The notes below the pieces were generated by a model, which was given only the letters and a program-made list of their open reading frames with translations, did no database searches and had not been told where the DNA came from. From positions 1 to 35,663 of the forward strand of contig PBDJ01000019.1 of the NCBI GenBank assembly GCA_002717365.1: a stretch of 35,663 bases of DNA, written 5' to 3'. Position 1 is the stretch's first letter. Each line of letters opens with the position of its first letter. The position numbers and the translations under genes are program-made. The stretch is from Acidimicrobiaceae bacterium (GTDB taxonomy: Bacteria > Actinomycetota > Acidimicrobiia > Acidimicrobiales > MedAcidi-G1). Of this stretch, positions 16,259 to 25,346 are shown piece after piece.

Positions 16259-17785
16259 TCAGGCGTTCTGGGCGATAAGCGCTTGGGCTGCAGCTAGGCG
16301 GGCTACTGGAACCCGGAACGGTGAGCACGACACGTAGTCCACTCCGGCTTCCACCAATAGGTGGATGGACCGGGGATCGCCGCCGTGCTCCCCGCACACA
16401 CCGATCTCGAGATCCGGTCGAGTTTTCCGCCCGGCCCGGATGGCCGCTGCTATCAGCGGGGCCACTGCTCCCTCGTCGAGGTGCTCGAATGGGTTGGCGT
16501 CCAGTACGCCTTGCTTCCGGTATCTGTTCATCAGGTCCCGTTCGGCGTCGTCCCGGCTCAACCCGAACACCATCTGGGTGAGGTCGTTGGTCCCGAACGA
16601 GAAGAAGTCGGCGTGTATGGCCAGTTCGTCTGCTAGGAGGGCAGCACGTGGGGTTTCGACCATGGTGCCTACCAGCAGGGTGTCTCCTGTGCCGGAGGTG
16701 GCCATCTCGTCCAGAACCCAGCTCCGCACCAGAGCCAGTTCGGACGCCGTGGCTACTAGAGGCAGCATCACCGAGGCGTGTGGCTCAACCCCGGCGGCCC
16801 GTGCATCGACCACCGCTGCACACAGGGCCCGGACCTGCATCCGGTAGAGGCTCTCGCGCAAAATGGCTAGGCGAACCCCTCGGATGCCGAGCATTGGGTT
16901 GTGCTCCCGGTCCGCTGCAGCATCGCCGTGGAACTCGTGCTGTGGAGCGTCCAGGAGACGGACTGCTACCGGGTAGGGGGCCATGACCTCCAGCACCTCG
17001 GCCAGGTCGGACCGCTGGACGGTTTCTAGGTCACCGAGGGCTTTAGCCTCTTCATCCGGATCCTCAGCGGCCAGAAACCGCTGTATCAGCGGAAGCCTCT
17101 CTCCGAGGAACAGGTGCTCGGTCCGGCATAGGCCAATGCCCTCGGCTCCGAAACCTCGAGCCCGGACCGCGTCGTCGGGCCGGTCGGCGTTGGCCCGCAC
17201 TCCAACGCAATCACCGCGTACCTCGTCGGCCCAAGACAGCAGAATGTCTAGCTCGGGCAGATAAACCGCGCTGGCCACGTTGACTTCGCCGGCGAAGACC
17301 TCCCCTGTGGAGCCATCTAGTGAAACGGCCGAGCCTTCGTCCAGGCGCCGACCTCCGAGCACCACGTGGTTATCGCCCACTTGGAGGTCGGCCACGCCCA
17401 CCACGGCGGGAATGCCCCACCCTCGTGCCACCACGGCGGCATGCCCGGCCATCCCACCTCGAGCCGTGAGAATGCCGGCCGCCTCTCGCATGCCGACCTC
17501 GTCGGCCGGTGTGGTCTCGTCGCGGACCAAGACTGCGGCCTCGCCACGGTCCGAGGCATCCAAAACAGCTTCGGCAGTGAGGCACAACGCTCCGCTGGCT
17601 GCTCCCGGGCTAGCTGCTACGCCGGTACCCAGCGCTTCGGGCCTCGGACCTTCGGCTACGCCAACGTGGAGCAGATTGACGACCAGGGAGGGCGGCACAG
17701 CGGCCACCGCCACGCGTCGGGCTTCGGCGTTGCCGGCCGCCGTGGTTTCCGCTATGAGTCTTCGAAGGTCGTCGACGCTTTCCAT
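16259..17785 (-). CDS. PPDK-like protein lacking the ATP-grasp domain
   Basis: 508 residues that match only the central and C-terminal parts of pyruvate, phosphate dikinase (about 870 residues in full). The swivelling phosphohistidine domain is intact (TARGGMAGHAAVVARG, His115), as is the PEP/pyruvate barrel with FSFGTNDLTQ, GVCGEHGGDP (Cys464) and the family tail SCSPFRVPVARLAAAQA. The N-terminal ATP/AMP/Pi-binding domain is absent; the frame begins at the inter-domain linker (VVNLLHVGVAEG). No separate ATP-grasp gene is near. Full PPDK interconverts pyruvate and PEP; this version could do the PEP half-reaction with a partner or a different phosphodonor. The gene is between glyS and dnaG, all on the minus strand, in a neighbourhood that is conserved in actinobacteria. 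Confidence 0.88.
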   Translation of the reverse strand: MESVDDLRRLIAETTAAGNAEARRVAVAAVPPSLVVNLLHVGVAEGPRPEALGTGVAASPGAASGALCLTAEAVLDASDRGEAAVLVRDETTPADEVGMREAAGILTARGGMAGHAAVVARGWGIPAVVGVADLQVGDNHVVLGGRRLDEGSAVSLDGSTGEVFAGEVNVASAVYLPELDILLSWADEVRGDCVGVRANADRPDDAVRARGFGAEGIGLCRTEHLFLGERLPLIQRFLAAEDPDEEAKALGDLETVQRSDLAEVLEVMAPYPVAVRLLDAPQHEFHGDAAADREHNPMLGIRGVRLAILRESLYRMQVRALCAAVVDARAAGVEPHASVMLPLVATASELALVRSWVLDEMATSGTGDTLLVGTMVETPRAALLADELAIHADFFSFGTNDLTQMVFGLSRDDAERDLMNRYRKQGVLDANPFEHLDEGAVAPLIAAAIRAGRKTRPDLEIGVCGEHGGDPRSIHLLVEAGVDYVSCSPFRVPVARLAAAQALIAQNA

Positions 17786-17832
17786 CTCGTCAGTCTGGTC
17801 GTCTTTGCCGGCGCCGGCGGCGTCGGATTCGC

Positions 17833-19152
17833 TCAGGGGTTCAGGCGACTGCCCAGGTACTCCACCAGGTTGTCGACGGGCACCCGGTCCTGGGTCATGG
17901 AGTCCCGCTCACGCACGGTCACAGCCCGGTCTTCCAAGGTGTCGAAGTCGACGGTCACGCAATAGGGCGTACCGATCTCGTCCTGTCGCCGGTAGCGGCG
18001 TCCGATGGCCTGGGTCTCGTCGTAGTCACACATCCAGTGGGGCTGGAGCAGGCCCAGGACCTCGTTTGACGGCTCTACGAGCTCGGCCTTCTTGGACAGC
18101 GGCAGCACGGCGGCCTTGTAGGGGGCCAGACGGTGGTCGAGACGCAGAACGGTCCGTATGTCGTCGTTGACTTCCTCTTCGTCATAAGCCGCCATGAGGA
18201 AAGCCATCGCCGTCCGGGTGGCGCCGGCCGCCGGCTCGATCACGTGGGGCACGTAGCGGTCGCCGGAGTTGGGGTCGTGGTACTCCAGTTTCGCTCCTGC
18301 ACTCTCGGCGTGGCGCCGGAGGTCGAAGTCGGTGCGATTGGCAATCCCCTCCAACTCGTCCCACCCCCACGGGAACAGGAACTCCACGTCGGCGGTACTC
18401 GTCGAGTAGTGGCTCAACTCGTCACTGTCGTGTTCTCGGAGACGTAGAAGGTCTTCCGGCATGCCTAGGTCTCGGTACCAGCTCATTCGGGCGTCACACC
18501 AGTAGCGGTACCACTCAGCCGAGTCGTCGGGCGGCACGAAGAACTCCATCTCCATCTGCTCGAACTCGCGGGTTCGGAATACAAAGTTGCCGGGGGTGAT
18601 TTCGTTGCGGAAGGATTTTCCGATCTGGGCGATGCCGAATGGCGGCTTCTTACGAGACGTGTTCAGCACGTTGGCGAAGTTGATGAACATGCCTTGAGCT
18701 GTCTCGGGGCGTAGGTACACCTCGGCCGCCGACTCAACCATCGGACCGGCGTGGGTCTTGAACATGAGGTTGAACTGACGGGCCTCGGTCAGCGTGCCGG
18801 ACCTGTTGCACAATGGACAGACTTCTGAATCTTCAAGTTTGTCCTGACGGTGCCGAGCCCCGCACTCCCTACAGTCCACCAGTGGGTCGGAGAAGTTCGC
18901 CAGGTGGCCGGAGGCCTCCCACACGGCGGGCGGCGAGAGGATCGAGGCATCCAGACCGACCACGTCGTGGCGTAGTTGGACCATGGTTCGCCACCATTGC
19001 TCCTTGACGTTGCGGAGCAGGAGAACGCCGATCGGCCCATAGTCGTAGGTGGAACGGAAGCCGCCGTAGATGTCGGCCGACTGGAAAACGAATCCCCGAC
19101 GTTTCGAAAGGTTCACCACCTTGTCGAACAGCGTCTCGTCGTTGGGGACCAT
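17833..19152 (-). CDS. glyS: Glycyl-tRNA synthetase (alpha2 type)
   Basis: 439 residues of a class II synthetase of the homodimeric kind that charges tRNA-Gly with glycine. Visible are motif 1 region FRSTYDYGPIGVLLLRNVK, a zinc-binding insertion (Cys94, Cys97, Cys112, Cys115), the glycine-pocket and motif 2 region (LRPETAQGMFINF, GKSFRNEITP, FRTREFEQMEMEFF) and a C-terminal anticodon-binding domain ending in RVPVDNLVEYL. The ATG is preceded by TACCCT eight bases upstream and no ribosome binding site, which suggests a leaderless mRNA. It is divergent from the RDD-protein gene and upstream of the PPDK-like gene. Confidence 0.96.
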   Translation of the reverse strand: MVPNDETLFDKVVNLSKRRGFVFQSADIYGGFRSTYDYGPIGVLLLRNVKEQWWRTMVQLRHDVVGLDASILSPPAVWEASGHLANFSDPLVDCRECGARHRQDKLEDSEVCPLCNRSGTLTEARQFNLMFKTHAGPMVESAAEVYLRPETAQGMFINFANVLNTSRKKPPFGIAQIGKSFRNEITPGNFVFRTREFEQMEMEFFVPPDDSAEWYRYWCDARMSWYRDLGMPEDLLRLREHDSDELSHYSTSTADVEFLFPWGWDELEGIANRTDFDLRRHAESAGAKLEYHDPNSGDRYVPHVIEPAAGATRTAMAFLMAAYDEEEVNDDIRTVLRLDHRLAPYKAAVLPLSKKAELVEPSNEVLGLLQPHWMCDYDETQAIGRRYRRQDEIGTPYCVTVDFDTLEDRAVTVRERDSMTQDRVPVDNLVEYLGSRLNP

Positions 19153-19160
19153 GGTCGTGC

Positions 19161-19166
19161 AGGGTA
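19161..19166 (-). promoter_or_regulatory. -10 box for leaderless glyS transcript
   Basis: TACCCT on the minus strand ends eight bases before the glyS ATG (19,152). Transcription from this box would begin at or within a base or two of the start codon. No Shine-Dalgarno sequence is present. The same box and spacing occur before the gene starting at 31,730. Confidence 0.5.
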
Positions 19167-19225
19167 CCTGTGCACTCTTCAGTGAGGGCCGACGGTCTTC
19201 GGGGCGTTCAGGTCAGAATGGGTCG

Positions 19226-19744
19226 ATGGACGTCTTCGAACGACTCCGGCGTGGCGATACCGGCCCCGACCCTACGGCGGTGTCCGGGAGGAGGCTGGCT
19301 GCGTGGCTGCTGGACAATCTCTTCATGGCTATCGTCATCCTGCTAATCCACCGGGGCGACGCCGTCTTGACTAACGAGACTGGTATCCCAACGTCCATCA
19401 ACCCGACCATCATCTGGACAGCCACTGTCCTCATGGTCCTCAACCAGGTCGTCTTGACCATGGTGACCGGTTTTAGTTTGGGCAAAGCGGTCACCGGACT
19501 GCGGGTGGTCAATCGGAGGGACGGTGGTCTACCTGGATTCCGGGGGGCCGCCGGACGGACCCTTCCGTGGGTGATTCCTGTTCCATTCATTCCTCTGGTG
19601 GAGATGGGCTTGGTGCTTACCAGCCGGGGCCATCGGCGGATCGGTGACCGGATAGGAGGAACGCTGGTCGTGGACCGAAGCTGGGTCGGCGAGCCGGTGT
19701 TTGTGCCCGGACTGGACCAGGTCCCTGGTGACGATCTGATTTGA
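19226..19744 (+). CDS. RDD-family membrane protein
   Basis: 172 residues from ATG 19,226. The RDD fold is seen in the first helix (SGRRLAAWLLDNLFMAIVILL, with the Arg and Asp of the family), a second hydrophobic segment (TIIWTATVLMVLNQVVLTMV) followed by the typical SLGKAVTGLRVV loop, and a third region (LPWVIPVPFIPLVEMGLVL) before GHRRIGDRIGGTLVV. These are integral membrane proteins, mostly of unknown role, some linked to ion homeostasis. The chosen start avoids overlap with the divergent glyS gene; CAGAAT six bases upstream could be a leaderless -10 box. Confidence 0.88.
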   Translation: MDVFERLRRGDTGPDPTAVSGRRLAAWLLDNLFMAIVILLIHRGDAVLTNETGIPTSINPTIIWTATVLMVLNQVVLTMVTGFSLGKAVTGLRVVNRRDGGLPGFRGAAGRTLPWVIPVPFIPLVEMGLVLTSRGHRRIGDRIGGTLVVDRSWVGEPVFVPGLDQVPGDDLI

Positions 19745-19768
19745 ATCGGTCTTGTCGGATCGGGCTGG

Positions 19769-20488
19769 CTAGGCGTGGCCCATAACCCTCCGGGATCGGA
19801 AACGACGCTCTAGGTGGTATTCGGCCACACTGGTGACCACCGCGTCTACCTCCCCGCACACTCCCGGGTCGGCGACCTCCAGGGCATCGGACAGCCCGCC
19901 ACCCAAGATGGCCCGGAGCACGGACAACGCCGGCTGACTTACTGGACGGCCCCGGCGACAGGCGTCACACAGCACACCACCTTCCCCTACGTCGATGGCC
20001 ACCAGCGGTGACCTAGTGTCGCAACGCACGCAGGCGTCTAATTGGGGTGCTAGCCCCTCGTGGGCCAGGAGCTTTAGGTAGAAGGCTGGAACGACCAGTG
20101 CCGTGGGTCGCTCGTTGAGCGTTCGCAGGGCCCCCAGCAGCATCCGGTAGCGCCGCTCGTCAGGTTCCCGGTCTGGGCTGACTACGTCGATCACCTCAAG
20201 GAGGGCTGACGAGTCGGCGAACCGGTTTACGTCGAGCCGCAGGCTCTCGAACCGGTCGATGGTCTCGGCCTGGGTCACGATGTCCAGGTCGCCTCGCCCG
20301 GCGTATAGCTGAACCGCCACGTGGCTGGTCGGCTCCAGGCGCCCACCGAACTTGCTGCGAGTCTTGCGCACCCCCTTGGCTACCGCCCGAACCTTGCCGT
20401 TCTCGGGGGTCAGTAGGACCACGATCCGATCGGCTTCGCCGAGACGCCAGGTCCGGAGGACGATGCCGTCGGCGCGGTAGAGACTCAC
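19769..20488 (-). CDS. recO: DNA repair protein RecO
   Basis: 239 residues. The N-terminal OB-fold (YRADGIVLRTWRLGEADRIVVLLT, GVRKTRSKFGGRLEP) binds DNA, and the C-terminal helical domain carries a four-cysteine zinc site (Cys153, Cys156, Cys174, Cys177). RecO helps load RecA on SSB-coated single strands during RecF-pathway repair. Its ATG overlaps the uppS stop by four bases (ATGA), so the two genes are co-translated. It is convergent with the RDD gene, 24 bases apart. Confidence 0.95.
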   Translation of the reverse strand: MSLYRADGIVLRTWRLGEADRIVVLLTPENGKVRAVAKGVRKTRSKFGGRLEPTSHVAVQLYAGRGDLDIVTQAETIDRFESLRLDVNRFADSSALLEVIDVVSPDREPDERRYRMLLGALRTLNERPTALVVPAFYLKLLAHEGLAPQLDACVRCDTRSPLVAIDVGEGGVLCDACRRGRPVSQPALSVLRAILGGGLSDALEVADPGVCGEVDAVVTSVAEYHLERRFRSRRVMGHA

Positions 20489-21207
20489 GCCTCAGGCCCG
20501 CCGACACCGCCGTAGCGACGGTCGCGGTCTTGGTACTCCTTGATCGCCGCGTACAGGTGCTCACGCCGGAAGTCAGGCCACAGCGTGTCGCTGAACACCA
20601 ACTCGCTGTAGGCGAGATTCCAGAGCAGGAAGTTTGAGACCCGGTACTCCCCAGACGTACGGATCACTAGGTCCGGCTCGGGCATCTCCGGGTCGTAGAG
20701 GTGCCGGGCGATGGTCCGTTCTGTGACCTTCCGGGTATCGCTGTCAATGATCTGCTGGACAGCATCAACCATCTCGGCACGACCGCCGTAGTTGAAAGCG
20801 ATGGTGAACGTCAGCCCCGTGTTGTTTCGGGTTAGATCTGTCGCCTCGTCCATGCGTCGGACTAGGCGTTGAGGCACCCGCCGGTCCCGACGGCCAATAA
20901 ATCGGATGCGAATGTTGCGTTCGTGGAGTTCCCGCTGACGGTTCAGAAGGATCTCCTCGTTGAACTGGAGAAGGAACTGCACCTCGTCGGCCGGGCGGCG
21001 CCAATTCTCTGTTGAGAAGGCGTAGACGGTGAACCAGCCCACGCCTAGATCGTCAGCACCGTCCAGGACCTCGAACAAGGCTTGTTCGCCGGCTGTGTGG
21101 CCGTCAGTCCGGGGTAGGCCGCGCTGTTCGGCCCACCGGCCGTTGCCGTCCATCACACAGGCGATGTGACTGGGGATCCGGGTCGGATCGAGATCCGAGG
21201 CAAGCAC
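20485..21207 (-). CDS. uppS: Undecaprenyl (isoprenyl) diphosphate synthase
   Basis: 240 residues of a cis-prenyltransferase, which elongates farnesyl diphosphate with isopentenyl units to make the lipid carrier for cell-wall precursors. All signature segments are present: MDGNGRWA (19-26, with catalytic Asp20), AFSTENWRRP, AFNYGGRAE and the C-terminal RTSGEYRVSNFLLWNLAYSE. The start is a GTG at 21,207; TAGTTT six bases upstream and no ribosome binding site suggest a leaderless mRNA. It is divergent from dinG and overlaps recO. Confidence 0.95.
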   Translation of the reverse strand: MLASDLDPTRIPSHIACVMDGNGRWAEQRGLPRTDGHTAGEQALFEVLDGADDLGVGWFTVYAFSTENWRRPADEVQFLLQFNEEILLNRQRELHERNIRIRFIGRRDRRVPQRLVRRMDEATDLTRNNTGLTFTIAFNYGGRAEMVDAVQQIIDSDTRKVTERTIARHLYDPEMPEPDLVIRTSGEYRVSNFLLWNLAYSELVFSDTLWPDFRREHLYAAIKEYQDRDRRYGGVGGPEA

Positions 21208-21213
21208 GGGATG

Positions 21214-21219
21214 AAACTA
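21214..21219 (-). promoter_or_regulatory. -10 box for leaderless uppS transcript
   Basis: TAGTTT on the minus strand, six bases before the uppS GTG. Together with the dinG box at 21,258 on the other strand it forms a compact divergent promoter region of 63 bases. Confidence 0.4.
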
Positions 21220-21257
21220 CCCGCACTCTTCGTCGGCGAGGTGTCGGTAGGCCGTTC

Positions 21258-21263
21258 TAGCCT
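21258..21263 (+). promoter_or_regulatory. -10 box for leaderless dinG transcript
   Basis: TAGCCT is followed by seven bases and then ATG at 21,271, with no Shine-Dalgarno sequence. This supports the start chosen for dinG over more upstream in-frame starts that would overlap uppS. Confidence 0.5.
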
Positions 21264-21270
21264 CCGTGCG

Positions 21271-23184
21271 ATGGATGTGGCGGAGCAGGCGGCGATCGCC
21301 CTCGAGGAGGTCTGCGGGGCCTTACCGGGAGGCGGTGAGCGCCGCCCCGGTCAGGAGGCCATGGTTCGTCGGGTAGCCGAGTCGATCGAAGCCGGTAACC
21401 ACCTGGTAGTCAGGGCGGGAACCGGCACCGGTAAGTCGCTGGCCTATCTCGTCCCCGCACTCCTGTCAGGCCGGACCACCGTGGTGGCCACAGCCACCAA
21501 GGCCCTCCAGGACCAGTTGGCTGGCAAGGATCTCCCATTCCTAGCCGAACACCTCCGGTCCCGTCTTGGACGGACCTTCACTTTCTCGGTGTTGAAGGGT
21601 CGATCCAACTACGTGTGCCGCCAGCGCCTCACCGAGTTGGCGGACGTCAGCGATGGTCAGCAGCAACTCGATGGCCTAGCCGATGCTGCCGATGCCAATC
21701 AACTAACCGCTATCACCGAGTGGGCCGATTTGACGGAAACGGGTGATCGAGCCGACCTCCCGATCCAACCCACGGAGATGACGTGGGCAGCAGTCAGTGT
21801 CGGTTCCCACGAGTGCCCGGGTGCCGCCCGATGTCCCAGCGGAGAAGAGTGCTTCGCCGAGGCGGCCCGGGCAATAGCCGAAACGGTCGACCTGGTTGTG
21901 ACCAACCTCCACCTTTACGGGATCGACGTGGTCACCGAGGGGGGCGCCCTCCCATTCCACGAGGTGGCCATCCTCGATGAGGCTCACCAAACTGAGGACA
22001 TCTTGGCCCATGCCTCGGGGTTCGAGTTGCGGGCCGGACGGTTTACCGCCCTGGTGCAACGAGCCCGGTCGATCCTGGCTAGCTCGACAGCCGTCGAAAA
22101 CGTGGCCGACCTAGCGGGTCGTCTGGATGACGCTCTCGGCCCCTACCTCGGCGATCGCCTGATCCCGGCGGCAACCGTTGAACTGCGATCCGCACTGGAT
22201 CTGGCTGATACACGTCTGGCAGCACTCCGAACCGAGTTACTGGGTATTCCGGTGGACGGCCCCGGTGATACGGGAGCCAGACGGGCTCGCGCTCTCAGGT
22301 CGTTGGAGACCCTCGCCGGTGATGTCACCGCAGCGCTCAACCTTGACGGTGGACCGATACCGGGTCCCAAGGTGGCGTGGACCGAAGGAACTGCCGGTCG
22401 GCTCAGCCTTCAGGTCGCCCCGGTCGATGTGGCCGCTGTGCTGGACCAGTACCTGTGGGGTGAGCGCACTGTGGTTCTGACCAGCGCCACTATCCCGGCC
22501 AATCTGTCAACCCGTCTGGGCCTAACCGACCACCGGCACCGGATCGAAGACGTGGGCAGCCCCTTCGACTTCGAACGTCAGTCGCTCCTTTACTGCGCGA
22601 CCTCGATGCCTGACCCTAGTGATGACGGTTACCGGGTGGCCTGCTACGACGAGATCGAGCGCCTGATCACAGCGGCCGGTGGGCGGACGCTGGCCCTATT
22701 CACCAGCCGTCGGGCCCTCGACGAGGCCGTCGATGTACTCCGCGACCGTTTCCCCTGGCAGGTCCTACACCAGGAGGACCTGCCTAAACCCTTGCTGCTA
22801 GCCGAATTCGCCGCTGATGAGACGTCATGCCTGTTCGGCACCAAAGGGCTCTGGCACGGAATCGACGTCCCGGGCCCCAGCCTCTCGCTCGTCGTCATCG
22901 ACCGAATCCCGTTCCCTCGTCCCGACGACCCACTGTTAAGCGCTCGTCGGGACCTGTTAGGAGAAGGAGCGTGGCGAGAGATCGACCTCCCACTAGCTGC
23001 CACTGAACTCGCTCAGGGGGCCGGGCGCCTCATCCGGACGACCGAGGATCGGGGTGTGGTTGCCGTGCTCGACCGGCGCCTAGCCACCAGCCGCTCCTAT
23101 CGATGGGATCTTCTAGAAGCTCTTCCCTCGATGGCCCGTACGGCCGATCCGGATGAGGTGGTCTCATTTTTGGAGGGGTTGTGA
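21271..23184 (+). CDS. dinG: DinG-family ATP-dependent DNA helicase (Fe-S, XPD-like)
   Basis: 637 residues of a superfamily 2 helicase of the DinG/XPD type. Walker A is GTGTGKS (50-56), the DEAH box is at 237-240 (LDEAH), and four cysteines between them (117, 183, 189, 195) form the usual 4Fe-4S cluster. The C-terminal helicase half has FTSRRALDEAV, GTKGLWHGIDVPG and the motif VI segment QGAGRLIRTTEDRGV. Such enzymes unwind DNA 5' to 3' and resolve R-loops, G-quadruplexes and repair intermediates. The gene is divergent from uppS and convergent with era, 24 bases apart. Confidence 0.94.
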   Translation: MDVAEQAAIALEEVCGALPGGGERRPGQEAMVRRVAESIEAGNHLVVRAGTGTGKSLAYLVPALLSGRTTVVATATKALQDQLAGKDLPFLAEHLRSRLGRTFTFSVLKGRSNYVCRQRLTELADVSDGQQQLDGLADAADANQLTAITEWADLTETGDRADLPIQPTEMTWAAVSVGSHECPGAARCPSGEECFAEAARAIAETVDLVVTNLHLYGIDVVTEGGALPFHEVAILDEAHQTEDILAHASGFELRAGRFTALVQRARSILASSTAVENVADLAGRLDDALGPYLGDRLIPAATVELRSALDLADTRLAALRTELLGIPVDGPGDTGARRARALRSLETLAGDVTAALNLDGGPIPGPKVAWTEGTAGRLSLQVAPVDVAAVLDQYLWGERTVVLTSATIPANLSTRLGLTDHRHRIEDVGSPFDFERQSLLYCATSMPDPSDDGYRVACYDEIERLITAAGGRTLALFTSRRALDEAVDVLRDRFPWQVLHQEDLPKPLLLAEFAADETSCLFGTKGLWHGIDVPGPSLSLVVIDRIPFPRPDDPLLSARRDLLGEGAWREIDLPLAATELAQGAGRLIRTTEDRGVVAVLDRRLATSRSYRWDLLEALPSMARTADPDEVVSFLEGL

Positions 23185-23208
23185 ACCTGGCCCGATGGCT
23201 TCCTACGG

Positions 23209-24081
23209 TCAGTAGCCCAAGCGGTCCAGGGCCTTGGGTCGACGCTGCCAGCCTTTGTCAACGCGCACTAGGAGCTCGAGGAACGCCCCCTCGGGCAGCT
23301 GAGCCCGAGCTGCCGTGCCGACCTCCTTGAGGACGGCCCCTTTCTTCCCGATCACGATTCCTTTTTGGGACTCGCGCTCGACCAGGATCTCACAACGGAT
23401 CCGGGGCCACTCCCACTCAGTCACCCGGGTGGCGATGGAGTGAGGCAACTCCTCCTTCACGATGGACAGCAGTTGCTCGCGCACCAGCTCGGCGACCCAG
23501 AAGGCCTCCGGGACGTCGGTAACCATGTCCTCCGGGTAGTACCGCGGCCCCTCCGGGAGTCGCTCCAACACATGGTCGCGTAGGGCGTCCACCCCGTCAC
23601 CCGTCCGGGCCGAGATCGGGAAGTACTCGTCGAAGTCGAATCTCGAAGCAGCAATCAGCTGTTCGGCTAACTGCTCTCGCCCCACTCTGTCGGCCCTGTT
23701 GATGACCAATACGGTGCGGTCTTTCGGTAGCCCAGCGGCGATGAAACTGTCGCCCCGCCCGATGGCACCGTCTGCTTCTACCAGGAAGAGCACCACGTCC
23801 ATGTCGCCGAGCGCCGCTCGGGCCGTGTCGTTCAGGCGTTCGCCCAGCAGGGTTCGGGGTTTGTGGATCCCTGGGGTGTCGCAGAACACAACTTGGACGT
23901 CGGGCCGAGTCAGCACTCCACGCACCTCGGTCCGGGTGGTCTGAGGCTTGTCGGACACGATGGTGACCTTCTGGCCGAGCAACCGATTCAACAGGGTTGA
24001 CTTGCCGACGTTGGGTCGACCGACCAACGTCACAAAGCCCGATCGGTGGCCGTCCCCGCCGGGCTCGACCAGCCTGCTCAT
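23209..24081 (-). CDS. era: GTPase Era
   Basis: 290 residues with the Era layout: G1 GRPNVGKS (21-28), switch region ending in FCDTPGIHKP (68-71 DTPG), an NRAD segment in place of the canonical NKxD, and a C-terminal KH domain with GIVIGKKGAVLKEVG. Era binds the 3' end of 16S rRNA and assists 30S subunit maturation. Its ATG overlaps the stop of the CBS-domain protein gene by four bases, making it the last gene of the phoH-ybeY-corC-era operon. Confidence 0.96.
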   Translation of the reverse strand: MSRLVEPGGDGHRSGFVTLVGRPNVGKSTLLNRLLGQKVTIVSDKPQTTRTEVRGVLTRPDVQVVFCDTPGIHKPRTLLGERLNDTARAALGDMDVVLFLVEADGAIGRGDSFIAAGLPKDRTVLVINRADRVGREQLAEQLIAASRFDFDEYFPISARTGDGVDALRDHVLERLPEGPRYYPEDMVTDVPEAFWVAELVREQLLSIVKEELPHSIATRVTEWEWPRIRCEILVERESQKGIVIGKKGAVLKEVGTAARAQLPEGAFLELLVRVDKGWQRRPKALDRLGY

Positions 24082-25346
24082 TCAGTGTCCTCGGGTCCGC
24101 TGATCCTTACTCGGGTTATCCGGCGCCCCACTACCTGCTCTACCCCGAAACGTCGACCGGCCACTTCCACACCCTCACCGACTTCCGGGACGCGACCTAA
24201 CGCATCGAGGATCAGGCCGCCCACGGTGTCCCAGTCACCGTCGGGCAGAGTGCCGCCCAGCATTTCATCCAACTCGTCGATGGGCATACGCCCGTGGGCT
24301 CGTAGGTCTCCACCGGCCAGTGCCTGGACCAGAGGTTCTCCGGTGTCGAACTCGTCCTCGATCTCACCCACCACCTCCTCCAAGAGGTCCTCCATGGTGA
24401 CCAGTCCGGCCGTACCCCCGTACTCATCCACCACGATGGCCAGGTGATAGCGATCAGCCTGCATCTCACGCAGTAGGTCATCAGCCTGCTTGGTCTCGGG
24501 CACAAAGCGGGGTGGTCGGACGAGGGATCCGACGGGTTCGGTGTCCCGTCCGTCCAGGTGGGCTTTCATGAGGTCCTTGGCGTGGACCACACCGACGATG
24601 TCATCGACGCCGTCGCCGCTGACCGGGACTCGCGAATGGCCGTTGTGGGCTGCCACGGCTATGGCCTCCGCTACCGTCAGGTCGGCAGCCGCGCAGTTCA
24701 TGTCCGGGCGGGGAACCATAACCTCCCTGACCAGGGTGTCGCCGAAGGCGATAACCGACTCGATCAGTTCGTGCTCCTCGGCATCGATGGATGCTGAGGC
24801 CAGCGCCCGGTCGGCCACAGCCAAGAGTTCCTCTTCGGACACGCTAGGCGCACCAGTTCTGAGTCGCCGAGGCAGTAGGCGGTTCGAAAGGTTGACCAGG
24901 CCTAGAGCGATCCACCGCAGCAGCCCGATCCGCCCCAGGGTCCGAACAAGGGGTGCCAGGCGGAGCGCCAGCCGATCAGTGGTTCGGAGGGCCACCGTCC
25001 GGGGCAGCACGTCGACCAGGGCGAAGCCGACCACTAGAAGGCCGACTAACGCCAGAGCGGCCCAAGTAGCGCCGACCCGGTCAGCCACCACGATGACCAG
25101 CAGGCCAGCAGCCGAGAGACGAAATGCCATCAGCACGAACAGGAGGGGGCCTAGACCACGTACTCGGTCTTCCAACAGGTCCAAAAGATCCGACCGATCG
25201 ACACTGTCGTCGGTTTCCATGCCGGAATCGAGCAGAACCTCGGCCTGGGCCCGGCGGATGTGCAGAAGACTGGTTTCGGCAGCAACCAGTACACCGCTAG
25301 CCGCCATCAGCAGCACCACGAGGGCCAATCCGAGCACGAGACTCAC
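24078..25346 (-). CDS. HlyC/CorC-family membrane protein with CBS domains
   Basis: 422 residues from GTG 25,346, which overlaps the ybeY stop (GTGA). A longer start would run far into ybeY and lacks support. The N-terminal CNNM/DUF21 region has three to four membrane segments (VSLVLGLALVVLLMAASGVL, LGPLLFVLMAFRLSAAGLLV, WAALALVGLLVVGFALVDVL). A CBS pair follows (MVPRPDM to LVTMEDLLEEVVGEIEDE), then the CorC/HlyC transporter-associated domain (GRMPIDELDEML, VGGLILDALGRVP). The family is tied to magnesium or cobalt transport and its regulation by nucleotides. The place between ybeY and era is widely conserved. Confidence 0.94.
   Translation of the reverse strand: MSLVLGLALVVLLMAASGVLVAAETSLLHIRRAQAEVLLDSGMETDDSVDRSDLLDLLEDRVRGLGPLLFVLMAFRLSAAGLLVIVVADRVGATWAALALVGLLVVGFALVDVLPRTVALRTTDRLALRLAPLVRTLGRIGLLRWIALGLVNLSNRLLPRRLRTGAPSVSEEELLAVADRALASASIDAEEHELIESVIAFGDTLVREVMVPRPDMNCAAADLTVAEAIAVAAHNGHSRVPVSGDGVDDIVGVVHAKDLMKAHLDGRDTEPVGSLVRPPRFVPETKQADDLLREMQADRYHLAIVVDEYGGTAGLVTMEDLLEEVVGEIEDEFDTGEPLVQALAGGDLRAHGRMPIDELDEMLGGTLPDGDWDTVGGLILDALGRVPEVGEGVEVAGRRFGVEQVVGRRITRVRISGPEDTE

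Noticed and set aside
17280-18170. Plus-strand frame of 296 codons opposite the PPDK-like gene and glyS
   Set aside because: Composition typical of an antisense shadow and no start signal.
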